NCBI GenBank assembly: GCA_013397845.1
Contig: VZTG01005281.1
Coordinates: 1,337,593-1,401,592 of the forward strand
Source: Melanocharis versteri
Lineage: Eukaryota; Chordata; Aves; Passeriformes; Melanocharitidae
DNA length: 64,000 nucleotides
Direction of reading: 5' to 3'
Shown here: one piece after another, positions 23,696 through 35,439 of the stretch
Layout of the letters: each line of letters starts with the position of its first letter
Position numbering within the stretch: the first letter of the stretch is position 1
Position numbers and translations under genes: made by a program
The notes under the pieces: generated by a model
What the model saw: the letters and a program-made list of their open reading frames with translations, nothing else
The model's database searches: none
Told to the model about the DNA's origin: nothing

Positions 23696-26600
23696 GTGAG
23701 TACCAACTGCAACCATCCTGCTTTCTCTAAATCAGTGTTTAGTTAGTGCAAGTTGTTCCATGACCTCCTCGATGGAGTCCATTAAAGCCTCATCTCCGTT
23801 CCCCCGTGCTTCCCTCCCCCTCTCGTGCCGTTGACCAGTCGGACCATCCTTCCCAATTCACCTGCCCAGGCATGTACCAGGATACGGTTGCAGAAGGTGG
23901 CAGAGGAATAACCATTCTTACCCAGGGCTTGAGGTCAAAAAAAAAAAAAAAAAAAAATTCACAGCAAGTGAAAGTGAGTGTGCCAGGAGGGCTGCTAGAG
24001 ACAAAAAGCTGCAGAAGAGAGTGGTGGGGAAGGGCTCTGTGACAGTCATTGACATTCCTACTCACTGGAACGGGTTGGGGAATCCTTCTCCCTCCGCCCC
24101 CAACAGCAACTAACTACAGTAACTATTTGGTGACCATGGCCCACCTAGTGGCATGGACATCATCAGGTAGTGAAAGAGGGAAGAGGACGGGGCTCAACAA
24201 TATTTACTGGGAAAAAATATTTCCAGCAGGAAAAGACAATTATTTCATTGCTCCGGAAAAGGTGCAGAGCACCTTTCTGAGATGTAAGGATAGCCCAAGA
24301 CACCACCTGTCTCTAGCACCTTTTGGGCAGCTACACAAAGAATTCCCTGCCAGAGCCCAGGGTGTGGGAAGGCTGATTTCACAGACTTAGCATCACGCCC
24401 ACAACAAGGCCAGGACTCCCTCCCCTGCCGCACTTCTACCCCCTCCTGCTGAGCAGGAGAGGGAAGAAGCCACCTGCATACACTTTATATCCAAAATGTC
24501 CCACTTCCCCTGAGCTGAGGCACTTACAGTAAGTCAAATGCTAGTGGGTTTCCTCCGAGTCACCAGACCTCCACCTTTTGCCTGTGTTTTAAAATGATAA
24601 GCCCTTCCCACAGACTTTCTGGCACTTTGAATTGTTTCCTAGGCACAGGATAAAAAGCGTTTATCCCCATCCTACAGCCGCAATCAATCTTCAGCTTAGC
24701 AAGACTGTAAGCTCTGTCTGTAGTCAGTATTTCTCTTAGTTCTATTTGGAGATGTGTTTTGCAACCACAATTTCACCACTCTCAAATTGTCCTGCACTGA
24801 GACACCCTATCATGATTTTCAGTTCCTGATCCTGCTCTCTACACCACACATCTCCACATTCAGATTCAGGAGTTGGATGCTCCTCAGCAAATGACCTAAG
24901 GCCACGTAGAAGCAGAGGGCTCAAAGGGCTTTTGCTACAGTACTGTCACACCTCCCTTGAGCACCGCCACAGCCTTTTTCAGCAGTACCACCTTTTCTGT
25001 GCATGTTCACTGCAAGTCCACAGAGCCCTGCCACACTCGGCTGAGCCATGGGCCATGGACAACTGCACTCCTGGCCCTTGGCCACACAGCCACTGCTCTG
25101 AGAGCTCACAGCCTGGAAAGGGCCAGTAGATGTGCTGTTGCCTGCATGCAAACAGCCACAGAAGGAAGAGCACAGCAGCACTTTTGATGGCAGGGCTCTC
25201 CTTGGCCCAAGGTAGAGAGTGAACAGATGCTGTGCTCTCTCTCTCTCCTCACCTCCGTGACACCCAGCAGCACATTCCCACCTTCCACCTGCAGCCTTAT
25301 CTGCGGATGCACGGGCCACCGTGGTGCAGGGTGTGAGATTGTGGCAGAAGGGCATCCTCAAAGGGTGGGAAGCATGAGCCCACTCAGGCCTGTGGCTTTC
25401 CTGAAGCCAGAAGTAGGCATGAGCTGGGTCTTCTCCACTCCCCAAAAGATCCAGGGTCACCTTCTCTGGCCTGTGGCTTGTGGAGCTTCCCTCAGGCCTC
25501 CAGTCCCAAAACCAATCAGGCTGAAGGAATGCAACATGCAAAGCATTCTCTTCCCCTGCACTGGCTGGACAGGTGCAGGATTCTCCCAAGATGAGGAAAA
25601 GAGCCTCCTGGACCAAGAAAGATCCAAACAGAGATCTGCTGATCACCCACTGAGATACCTATGGCATCCTGTGCAGAATTGGATACTAACTGCTGCCAGG
25701 CATGACTGGCAAAGAAACAAAGTACTGCTTTGGGTGACTTACAGCTTTTCAAGGGATCCCAAATGTTAAAAAGCCACAATACAAGCAAAAATGCTTACAG
25801 TTTCTAGTTTGCATTACATCTATCAAACCACAATACCTTGAGGATTTTTATAGTGGTAGGTGAAGAGCTTGTTGCTACAGGGCTGCTTACAGGAAGAGAA
25901 TCTGGGACAAGGCTCACCAAAGACTTTCTGCCTGTTGGCCCTAAGCACAATGCACAGTACTGCTGATTCCTAAAACAAATAACGATTTGCACCTTACCTA
26001 AGAGGTCCTGCTCCTGCACCTTTTTTCCTCTGCAACACACTCTAGAATTTTTTCAGGTGCTGGCACTGCACAGCTGACTGATCATGTCTTTTCCCCAAAA
26101 GATGCTTTTCTGCAGTTCCTGTTTGGTACCTCGTTTGATGTATTCCAAACCAGAGAAACACTAAAAGGAGTCATTTCAGGCAATTCTGATCTTTGCCTTG
26201 TTTGCTCCAGGAGAAGACACCTTTCCAGGGATCATTGATCTACATGGACTTGGAGGAGGTCTTTTTGAGCCCAGAGCAAGCCTGCTGGCCAACCATGGCT
26301 TTGCCACACTGGCCCTGGCTTATTATCAATTTGAGGATCTGCCCCAGAAACCAAAGGAACTCCACCTGGAATATTTTGAAGAAGCTGTGAACTATATGCT
26401 GCAGCACCCACAGGTAGGAACACCCCTGTTTCCCTGGGGTTCCAGGAACCGCTCCTCTCACTTTGTCCTCTCACTTTTCCCAAGTCATCTTTGGAGGAAG
26501 CTGCAGAAATACTCACCTGGCAGGGCTGGCCTTTGCAAGGATTTTGGGTCTCCAAGTCCCAGGGAAGAGAAGGGTCAAGCATATATGCACTGGAAGGGCA

Positions 26601-27641
26601 GTGGAGAGAGATCACAAAGCAACATCACAAGAGACAGATCAGACGTAACAAGGTGGGAAGGCTGTGCAGGAGAAAGCCTTCCTGAATTGCTGCCGAATGT
26701 CCTCCTACGGTCTCAAGAGTGAAAAGCAAAGAGCATCTGCCAGAGTCTAATACTGATAATACATAGCTGTGACCTACAACCTGTCCCCAGATGGATGAAA
26801 TCATGTCCCCCCACTCCTGGCTGATATCAGAACACCAGGGAGCATTCTGCATGTCAGTGGTTTGAAATAAAGAGTCAGGAGGAAGTATGGGGGGTGTGGG
26901 AGGGTGTGCCTGCCATTTGTTCAGAAGGAAAAGTGATCATTGCCATCACTTTCTTCTTGTGTTTTTGCAAACTCTCAGCATTAGACAATCTTCCCCCTCA
27001 TGAACCAGCTGTCGTGCTTTTCAGCTCAGCACTGATGAGCATTTCCTCCTATCTCCCAGGTGAAGGGTCCAGGGGTTGGCCTGCTCGGTTTCTCCAAAGG
27101 AGGTGAAGTGTCCCTTGCCATGGCTGCCTTCCTGAAGAACATCATGGCTGTTGCTTCCCTCAATGGCCCTGTTGCTGCTACATCAATACCTCTCTGCTAC
27201 AAGGACAAAACCATCCCCACTTTGACCTTTTATGAACAAAAAGCCAAGGCCATCAATTCCAAAATTCTTGATTATTCTGATATCGTTGATGATCCCTTTC
27301 GAGCCCCTGGCAACCAAAGCCTGATCCCGCTAGAGAAAGCTGAGGCACAGTTCCTATTCATCGTGGGACAAGATGACCATATTGTCAAAAGTGAGTATCA
27401 TGCTACTGAAGTCTGCAAGCTTCTACAGGCTCAAGGGAAGGAAAATTTTCAGATTCTCTCCTACCCTGGCACAGGGCACTGCATAGACCCTCCCTTTTTC
27501 CCTTTGTACCCCATAGGAAGCCACCCTGTTTATCACAAGTGGGCGGTCCTGGGTGGGGAGCTCAGGGCTTATTCTAAAGCTCAGGTTCATGCTTGGTCAC
27601 AGATCCAGGCCTTTTTCAAAAAGTATTTACCTGTTAAGTAA
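23473..27641 (+). CDS. ACOT: ACOT copy B: acyl-CoA thioesterase, exon 1 truncated by gap
   Basis: Joined from exons 23473-23695 (partial), 26211-26413 and 27060-27641. Type-I ACOTs hydrolyse acyl-CoA to free fatty acid and CoA. Exon 1 begins at GLLWALQPQK, midway through the N-terminal thioesterase domain; exons 2 and 3 encode the alpha/beta-hydrolase (BAAT C-terminal) domain. The nucleophile is Ser in GLLGFSKGGE (27093-27095), the acid lies in IVGQDDH and the base is His in YPGTGHCIDPP. Splice sites are canonical (GTGAGT, CCAG/GTAGGA, CCAG) and phases match copy C. The C-terminus, FFKKYLPVK, has no peroxisomal SKL-type signal. Because the first part of exon 1 is missing, any mitochondrial presequence is unknown. 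Exon 1 is identical to copy C, unlike exons 2 and 3, so it may be conversion or an assembly error. Confidence 0.85.
23939..23957 (+). repeat. Poly(A) tract in intron 1 of copy B
   Basis: Run of A residues; no SINE or LINE body is recognised directly before it. Confidence 0.7.
26211..26413 (+). CDS. ACOT: ACOT copy B exon 2
   Basis: 203 bases, same length as exon 2 of copies C and D. Encodes GEDTFPGIIDLHGLGGG, then the typical LANHGFATLALAYY and LEYFEEAVNYMLQHPQ segments. Flanked by TTTGCTCCAG and GTAGGA. Confidence 0.93.
27060..27641 (+). CDS. ACOT: ACOT copy B exon 3
   Basis: 194 codons including stop, starting VKGPGVGLLG in phase 0. Holds the complete triad (Ser in GFSKG, Asp in GQDDH, His in GTGHC). 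Confidence 0.94.
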   Translation: MKGPGVGLLGFSKGGEVSLAMAAFLKNIMAVASLNGPVAATSIPLCYKDKTIPTLTFYEQKAKAINSKILDYSDIVDDPFRAPGNQSLIPLEKAEAQFLFIVGQDDHIVKSEYHATEVCKLLQAQGKENFQILSYPGTGHCIDPPFFPLYPIGSHPVYHKWAVLGGELRAYSKAQVHAWSQIQAFFKKYLPVK

Positions 27642-28338
27642 TGTGCAACAAATAACATGCACGCTACACACAACTTTGAACAACCAGATCTGATAAATTC
27701 TGCTACATTTATCAGGTCAAACATTGTCACAGCTCTACCAGTACAACTACAGTGTCTTCCATGACTTTGCACAGCCATAACACAGAAAAGAAATGGGTTT
27801 GCCTTTTCTGTTCCCTCCTCAACCCTTTTGCTCAAGTGTCAAGAAAAGGAATGGTGTTTTTTGCATTCGTCTTTGATAAAACAGGTCATGTGCAAAATGC
27901 ACAGATACATTTCTTGGGTAGCTTCTATTCCTTTAATACTTGACAGCGCTTTCCATGTCACTGTGGTCTCTACATGCACGTGCTATCCTCAGGTCGTACT
28001 GAGCTCTCTAATAACAATTTCAGAGCAGGGATTTCACTGCTCTTATGGTGAATGTCTCATTGCAAATGGAAACGTCTCTGACCTCTGTGCTGCTGGAAGT
28101 GTGTAAGAATGGCTGCTATAGCCAGGATGCTGGGCTGTCTCTGGTTAAGCCTTGGGAAAGGTCGTTTGCCTTTTGTGCCTTCTTTCCTTCTCTTCTTCAG
28201 AAGGAAGTGCTCTGGCTTGTGGATACTTCTGGACCCAAGATGTCATGCAAAAAAACTTTCTGTTGATTTTACAGCCATTTTGATCTTCTCCTAGATGATG
28301 TGGAACATTTTAATCTTTGTTATTGGGATGAGAATTGT

Positions 28339-28344
28339 AATAAA
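28339..28344 (+). terminator. ACOT: ACOT copy B poly(A) signal AATAAA
   Basis: First canonical hexamer after the copy B stop, giving a 3' UTR of about 0.7 kb. The same position in copy A reads AATAAT. Confidence 0.55.
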
Positions 28345-28419
28345 GAGTCTGAGATTTGAAAGCCACGGAGTCATTTGTTGTGCTTTGGTTAGAAGCAGGG
28401 TTTGCAACTTCACTACTTT

Positions 28420-29215
28420 CTCATCCCAGGATGAAAGCTTGAGATTGCAGAAACTTGGGATCACATGCTGCTCAGGTGGGAACAGGAGACCACAGAAGAT
28501 GGACACATAGTCCCTTTACCTTCCTTCTCTTGCACTGCTCTTGCGTCACCAAGTATGGAGGAGAAGGAATGTTGCTGAAGCCTCCAGGATCCTTTCCCTT
28601 AGCATCTGCTCCCACATATGGTCAAGCCCATGATCAAATCCAGTAGTGTAAGTCAAGGAGTGTTGTTCTCAACAACAGGAGTAGCTGCCACACATGCAGG
28701 ACTGGACACCAGAAAACATACCCAAATGTTGCATGATAGAACACCTCACCTGTTTGGAGAGAAAGGGTAATCTCCATGGTGAATTAAAGACTGCTGAGAC
28801 TCTGCCCAGTATCTCTGACCACTTAATATTCCCAACTAGGACAATGCTCAGGATTCCCTTAGATGCTTCCACCTCTTTCACATCTCTAAGTCAGACATGA
28901 GGAGGTCAGAGCATGAGGCACCCCTACCTGCATCTCCCAGGAAGAGTCTGGGAGCTTAAGGAAACAGCTCTCCCTCTGCAGTTCCTTTTAGACCAGATCC
29001 ATCTCTGCGTAAGATGGACTGAATGACCCTCTTTTTAAGTCCTTGTACAGTCCATTACTAGAAGAGCCAGATGTTTCCTCACATACCTAAGGAGTCTGTG
29101 AAAGTGCTCCTCCCTTATTGCTCCTACGCCCCTGACCACCCTGACCATCCTTCCCAATACACCTGGCTGTGCAGCTGCCTAGGCCGGGCAGAGCCTGGTG
29201 GAGACATAACCCACC
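28420..29215. other. Intergenic, no feature recognised
   Basis: AT-rich to neutral sequence between copies B and C with only short chance frames. Confidence 0.4.
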
Positions 29216-29853
29216 TTGCCCATGCCTTGGGGTAACGAACAGAGAAGCAGAGCCGGCAAGGAGACAAGAAGCAATGGCGAGCTAGGGCTGGTGTGGCTTC
29301 TCCCCGTCTCGGCCGGGACTAGCCCTCGCTGCGGTCCCTTGGCTGAGCGGCACGGCACAGTTCGGCCCTGCTGTGCAGAGCTGTCTCATCTCTGTGCGGT
29401 CTGTCCCACACCGGCCCTTCCCTGTCCAGTGAATTCCGACTGCGATTCTGCTCGGCGGATCGTCAACAGATCTGCTCGTCCTCTCCACACGTCCCCTGCC
29501 CGCAGCCACCGCCCGGCCCGGGAGAGCTCGGGGGGACACCGAGGAGCTCGCCGAGGCCCAGACGGGTGTCAGGGACTCGGTAGCCTTTCGAAGAACCCTC
29601 CCACAGGCGGGGAAGGCCGGGGGGTGGGGGGGGGAAGACAGAAGAGAAGGCGAGGAGGCAGGCATGCATGGAAGCTGGAAAGCAGGAAAATTAGCAGGCG
29701 GGCAAGAGGGAAGCAGACGGGTGGGACGAGGGAGCTGCCGGCTCGCTCCACCCCGAAGGGGCGTGCCAGCGGCACTTCGGGCCCGAGCCCGGCCCTGGTT
29801 CCGCGAGGATCTGCCCCAGAATCCGCCCCCAGAGGCGGGAGCGACCCGGAGCC
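29216..29853 (+). promoter_or_regulatory. ACOT: CpG island promoter of ACOT copy C
   Basis: GC- and CpG-rich tract leading into exon 1, TATA-less. It includes a G-rich run (GGGGGGTGGGGGGGG-like) near 29618-29635. Frames open on both strands here are by-products of the composition. Confidence 0.6.
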
Positions 29854-30463
29854 ATGTGGCAGGTGAGCGCCCGCTCCCTGTGCCGGGCCGGCTCCCGCGC
29901 CTGGCAGAGGCGGCTGCCCTGGCCCGGCCCCGCGCCCGCAGCCCCACGGAGCCGCAGCCCCGCGTGGAGCCCCGGGACAGCCCCCGCCCAGGGACTCTCC
30001 TCCATGGCCCCCTCCATCCGCCTGTCGCCCGCCGCCCGCAGCCTCTTCGATGAGCCGCTGGCCATCGCCGTGCAGGGCCTCGGCCCGCGGCAGCAGGTCA
30101 CGCTGCGGACGTCCGTGCGGGACGAGACCGGAGAGCTCTTCCAGGCCAGTGCCCACTACCAGGCGGGCGACGACGGCGAGCTGGACCTCGCCCGCTGCCC
30201 TGCGCTGCCGGGAGGCAGCTTCTCCGGCCTGGAGCCCATGGGGCTGCTCTGGGCTCTGCAGCCCCAGAAGCCTTTCTGGCGGCTGGTGAAGCGGGACGTG
30301 CTGAGCCCCTTCCTCCTGCAGCTCGAGGTGTTTGAGGGCCACGGGGAGCGCCCCGGGCGGCTCCTGGCCCAGGCGCAGCACGAGCGGGCGTTCCTGCGGG
30401 ACGGAGTGCGGAGAGTCCCGGTGCGAGAGGGGAGGATCCGGGCGACGCTTTTCCTGCCCCCCG
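29854..30463 (+). CDS. ACOT: ACOT copy C exon 1
   Basis: 610 bases, ending in phase 1 before GTGAGT. Encodes the presequence-like leader, the internal Met at 30004, and the N-terminal domain with LFDEPLAIAVQGL and GLEPMGLLWAL. Confidence 0.94.
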
Positions 30464-33400
30464 GTGAGTACCGGCCTTGCCGGGCTCCTTTTCTCACGGT
30501 GCCTCTACTTTCGGCTCCGCACTCCCAGGCCCGGAGCCAGACCGCCTCCAGGCTGCCCTGGAGCCCCGTACGAGGCAGAGTACGAGGGGGAGCTGCGTCT
30601 CGCCAGTAGGCACTGGACACTCCTCAAGGAGTGGCCTGATCAGCCCAACCAGCTTTGATCTGCTGGCCATACTCCTCACACAGAGCAGCTGCGTGTGGTG
30701 AAACACGTGTGTTTAATTGACTTCTACTGGACATGAAGGCATTGCTCACAGTACACTTCTTGTTCCCAAATGCCGTGGGAGATGGAGTCAGGTCTTCAAG
30801 GTACCTTTCCTCTACCTGGCTGTTTTCCAGGAAATTCAGGTGCTAATTCTTTTGAATAAATAGAAGACTTGCTTCCCTTTCCAGCCTCTCCACAAATCCT
30901 GAACTGAGTAATTTCCTAATTGCTGTAGCCCAAGTTGCCTTTTGCTGCCGCATTTTTCCCCAGTTCTTCCCTGTTTGTGAGCAGGAGGTCAAGGAAAGCA
31001 TTGGACAGACTTGCCCTGGCAGTATTTTTGTCAAAAAATAATGAAAAGGGCGTGTGAGGTTTTCAGATTGCCTGACAAATGCCGTATTGTCCTTCCAGCA
31101 GCTGTCCAGATTTCTGCTAGTTGTCTGTAGAAAACCTCATCTCTTGCATTCCTTTGGTTCTGTAGCAGCCACACCCCCACCATATCCCACCTTTCCTTCC
31201 CCCTGTGATACAGAGGCTTTCACCAAGCATGTCTGTGGAATCCCATGTATTCAAGGAGCTCTTCTATGTATCAAGTGCCTTCCCCTCTCCCATTTCTTCC
31301 CTGTCTGCCCAAGGTAACTCTTCCATGACTGTGCTAAAATCATATGTGCTGCCCCACCTAGTGCCCTGGGCTCTGACTGCTCTGACTTCATCTGTCTCCC
31401 TGAGGCTGGAGGTGAATTTCTAGTTCTTGCTTGTTGCCCATGTTTGACGTTAGTCTGCAGACACCTGAGGGAAGCCTCACTCTCCCTCCTGAGTAGGAAT
31501 GGAAGTCTCCCTCTTGGCCTCCTCCTTTCCACGCTTTGTTAGCAGTTTGTAACAATCCCTCTCAGCTCTGGACTTCAGTCCCTGTCGCCTGACGAGCCTA
31601 AAGTAATGCTTCCCTTACCAGGTAAGCAAGGCTGGTTTCAAATACTTTCTTCTCTTAATCCCAGAATAAATGACTGAGGTACATTTACACTGAAATTGAG
31701 AAGCTGGAACCATCAGGAGATTAATTTTTTTTGGATCAGCTTTCTGAAAAATGCACTAAGGAGAAGCTTTCTGGATATTTTTGAAGCAGAGCTTGATACG
31801 TTTGCAGTGAATTTACATGATACAGAGAACTAGTTGTGACTGTCAAAAGATCCCTTCTCTTCCAGCTGCCTATTCCCTGATGTTATCTAAACATTAGCAG
31901 GCCTGCTAATTTGTGCTAGTTTGTTTAATCTTGAAGCAATGTAGCCATTTCATAAAAACTGTCACAGTAATTTAGGACCCTTAATACCATTCTGCTGCTG
32001 TAATTTTTTTTACTTTTTTTTTAAAGACACATTCCCAGGCCTATGAATTTGGAAGATAAATTTAAAAATGTGGGTTAATGTGTCCTGTTATGTGGTCTCT
32101 CTCAGGAAATGGCCCCTTTCCGGGAATTATTGACTTGTATGGAGCTGGAGGAGGACTCCCTGAATACAGGGCATGCCTGCTGGCCAACCACGGCTTTGCT
32201 GTGCTGGCTCTGGCTTTCTACAGCTATGAAGATCTCCCCAAAGGGATGAAGGAATTCCACCTGGAATATTTTGAAGAAGCTGTAAACTATATGTTACAAC
32301 ACACCCAGGTTGGTTTGTTCATTGACCTTCACTACAGTGAACTCTCATTAGTTAGGTCCTGTCAGACTGCAGATGGGGCAGAGCTGCTGTACTTAAAATA
32401 GCATCGCTGTTGAGTTGGCTGTAATTAATTTGTTTTACATGTTTAACTTCTATTACAATGGTTCTCAGGCAGATTATTCCAACTCTTCCTTTTGAACTTA
32501 CCAGGTGAAACAGTGACACATTGGTCATATACTGGTAATTTCTACCCCATTCAACCCAGTGTCATAACTAGGGTGCTAGTTTCCTAGAGGCTTATTGGAC
32601 TTCCAGTGGGGAGTTTAGATTTATGCTCTTCAGAATGTCCTTCAGAACTTAATGTCCTTTTCGGCTGTGGAGTGCATGGTAACCTTCTGTGATCCAGGTC
32701 TCAGGGAAACCAAGGAAACTCAAGGAAGTCCACCAGTACACATTTGATGCTGCGTATTTTATAAGCTGTTAACATCACTCCAAATGTGATTGTATTATCA
32801 AATACAATACAATACTTACCAAATAACATGGTATTTGATAGGTATGGGTTTTAGTAGCTAGTTGTGCACTTAGGGATCCTTCTAAGTCAGCACCTCTTGG
32901 AAGAGAACCCTGCTTGGTTCTGCATCTCCTTATAAGTAGCTGTGAGTGACAGCTAAAATTGCACAAACCAACACTTGGTTTCTCTGGAGAATGAAAATAA
33001 ATACCTTCCTCAACCTCAGAAAGATGAGTAGTTGTTAAAGGTCTTGGCTGCTTTTAAGTCACCTTAACCTTAACTGCTCATGCCACCTCTCTGCCCAAAA
33101 AAGTCTGAAAATTGCTTCCCCATGCGGTTTTTTTTTCCCCTGAGAGCAGTACAGTACCATTGCCTCCCATGAACACCTCCACTGCTATTCTCACCGTGTT
33201 TTTAATGTGTTGCAAAGTTTCAGCCATCTATTCTAATTTCCCCCTTCCCATGTTTCAAAGTCAGTGGCTTTGAAGCCTATTACACTGGTGATAAGATACA
33301 GAAGATATTAAATTTTTATGCTGTCTCAGAGCCTATTTGCCCCTGAGAGTCTTGGGATATTGAAGCAGTTGTGGTATAAGCTAACCTTCTTCCAGTATCC

Positions 33401-34697
33401 TTACAGGATTCTGGCACCCAGTAAGGTCATTTAACTTTCCTATTCTAGTTAATTTGCCTTGTGTAAAAGAAAATGAAGGTAATCTGTTCTGGATTGACTC
33501 CAGGGGACTGTACAATTCTCTTAGAAAAATGGTTTTAACAGGCTATATTTTTAAGATAAATTTTAATGAGTAAGCTACCTCAGACTACTTCCTGTGAGTT
33601 AGATACCAAGCATCCTATAGAAGCGGGAGAGCAGCTTGTGTGGAGCCTGTTACCCCATGTCATAGGGGAACCTTGAATATAAGAAATATATTAACATAAG
33701 TGATGACAATATCATAGTCATTGCTGACTTTGAGCATTTTGTACTGAAAGAAAGTAATTGCAGAGGAGGCCTCCCCTACACTTTCCCTCTTCCTCTCTCA
33801 ACTGCATTATAAATAAAGTGAATCCGGGACTGCACATTTGCAAGCACAGCTGTACTCTCTGCTTCAGCACTGAACCTTGTAGCTTTGTTAGGATGATGCC
33901 GCAGTCTCAGTGGGGCTTAGGATCATAAATCAAGCACAGAACAGTGCCCAGGATCCCTCAGACACAGGACCTCAGATGCCTACAGTCGGGGTCCAAATCT
34001 GGGACACACAAAGAGCTGCACACGTGGCAATATATTAAAGAAATGGCATGCCATGGTTCATTGCTTGTGGTCTCTCTTCTCTCATCTCCAGGTTAAAGGT
34101 CCAGGAATTGGTTTGCTTGGACACTCGAAAGGGGGTGACCTGTGTGTCTCCATGGCCTCCTTCCTGAAGGGCATTACAGCCACTGCCCTTATCAACGGCT
34201 CGGTGGCAAATGTGGGTGCAGTGCTCCGCTACAAGGACATCACCATTCCACCCCTTGGTGTCAATCCAAAACGCATCAAGGTCGACAAGTCCGGGATTGC
34301 TGATATTATTGATGCATTGAACAACCCACTAGAAGGGCCTGACCAGCAAAGCTTTATCCCTTTGGAGAAGGCTGAGTGTTGCTTCTTGTTCATTGTTGGC
34401 CAGGATGATCACAACTGGAAAAGTGAATTTTTTGCAGTTGAGGGGAGCAAACGTTTGCAAGCTCACGGGAAAGAAAAGCCTGAGATAGTCTGTTATCCTG
34501 GAGCAGGACACTACATTGAACCTCCCTTTTTCCCGATGTGTGCAGCCTCCATGCACCTGCTAATTGGCAAGCCTGTGATGTGGGGAGGGGAGCCCAAGGC
34601 ACACTCTGAGGCACAGATAGATGCTTGGCAGCAGATCCAAGCTTTCTTTCATAAACATCTCACAGGCAAGCCATCTGGAACATCCAGTAAGCTCTGA
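29854..34697 (+). CDS. ACOT: ACOT copy C: complete acyl-CoA thioesterase with dual targeting signals
   Basis: Joined from exons 29854-30463, 32106-32308 and 34092-34697: 472 residues (human mitochondrial ACOT2 483, cytosolic ACOT1 421). Residues 1-50 contain seven Arg and no Asp or Glu, as in a mitochondrial presequence. Met51 (30004) starts MAPSIRLSPAARS at the position of the ACOT1 start. The N-terminal thioesterase domain is about residues 60-200 and the hydrolase/BAAT C-terminal domain about 205-465. The triad is Ser283 (GLLGHSKGGD), Asp377 (VGQDDHNW) and His411 (GAGHYIEPP); the 94- and 128-residue spacings equal those of ACOT2 (Ser294, Asp388, His422). The last three residues are SKL, a type-1 peroxisomal signal. 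The start at 29854 was chosen for its context GCCATGT and CpG-island position. This is the best candidate for a functional array member. Exact orthology to one mammalian ACOT cannot be decided because the arrays expanded separately. Confidence 0.95.
30004..30006 (+). other. ACOT: Alternative downstream start codon of copy C
   Basis: In-frame ATG in the context CTCCATGG with G at +4. Initiation here would give a 422-residue protein without the leader but with SKL, which equals the layout of mammalian cytosolic/peroxisomal ACOTs. Confidence 0.5.
30464..32105 (+). other. ACOT: Intron 1 of ACOT copy C
   Basis: GT-AG intron, no related sequence in intron 1 of copy B. No repeat recognised. Confidence 0.85.
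32106..32308 (+). CDS. ACOT: ACOT copy C exon 2
   Basis: 203 bases encoding GNGPFPGIIDLYGAGGGLPEY and LEYFEEAVNYMLQHTQ. Acceptor TCTCTCTCAG, donor GTTGGT. Confidence 0.95.
34092..34697 (+). CDS. ACOT: ACOT copy C exon 3, ending in SKL
   Basis: 202 codons including stop. Eight codons longer at the 3' end region than copy B; the extra tail GKPSGTSSKL supplies the peroxisomal signal. Confidence 0.95.
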   Translation, partial: VKGPGIGLLGHSKGGDLCVSMASFLKGITATALINGSVANVGAVLRYKDITIPPLGVNPKRIKVDKSGIADIIDALNNPLEGPDQQSFIPLEKAECCFLFIVGQDDHNWKSEFFAVEGSKRLQAHGKEKPEIVCYPGAGHYIEPPFFPMCAASMHLLIGKPVMWGGEPKAHSEAQIDAWQQIQAFFHKHLTGKPSGTSSKL

Positions 34698-35233
34698 TAT
34701 GAATTAGGTTACTTTACAGATGAAGATGCTGGTGTTTCAAGTTTGTTTTGTTAAATGACTCAGAACAAGGACAAGGAATATCAGACAATAACCTATTAGG
34801 TTTCTTGGAGGATGAGGGTGGGCGAAAGCAAGAAAGCAGCTTCCTTTTTAAACCCTCCTCTAATCTTGATTAGAGGTCTTAGCCTCCTGTTCAAATAGTG
34901 GTAAGGCTGTGTGTGCTCTGAGTGTGAATTGAAGTGGTAGGTAACTAATCCAAACTGAGAACCGGGATCAAAATGTGCCTAGGCCTTCTCAGAGGACACG
35001 TATGCCATTGCCCAGCTTTGTGTTCTAGTTCCAGTATTCTAGATTTTCTGGAAGCAGCAGTTCTCTCTTCCTGCCTCCAGTAATCCTTCTGTTCTCCCTA
35101 TGCACTTCTCCCTCCTTTGTTGCCACTTTGAAAACCACTAAAATGCACCTGCCTTAAAAATATCTAATATTTCACTTACCAAAAGCAGCAATACTGTGCC
35201 AGCACCCTCAGGTTACACTTCACATTTATAGGC

Positions 35234-35239
35234 AATAAA
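35234..35239 (+). terminator. ACOT: ACOT copy C poly(A) signal AATAAA
   Basis: First clear AATAAA after the copy C stop, about 0.54 kb downstream and just before the copy D CpG island. Confidence 0.5.
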
Positions 35240-35439
35240 CAGTCCATAGCTGGATGTGACGTTCTGTGCGCATGCAGTAGAAATGAGACATTTAAACAGT
35301 GTGTGGAAGTTCGTAAGCGTGAAGAAACACCAGGACGGGTCCTGTAAGTCGTCACCCTGGAACCGCTCACGGGTGTCTCCTCAGCATGGCTGGCTGTCGC
35401 TGTGGAGGTCCGCAGCACTGTCGGAGCTCCCTGCCTGTA

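Noticed and set aside
29216..29866. 216-codon plus-strand and 221-codon minus-strand frames before copy C
   Set aside because: They lie in the CpG island, have low-complexity composition and no conserved motif.
23473..30463. Treating copies B and C as one gene with alternative first exons
   Set aside because: Each has its own exon 2 and exon 3 with separate stop codons and a separate poly(A) signal; the order of exons is that of tandem genes.
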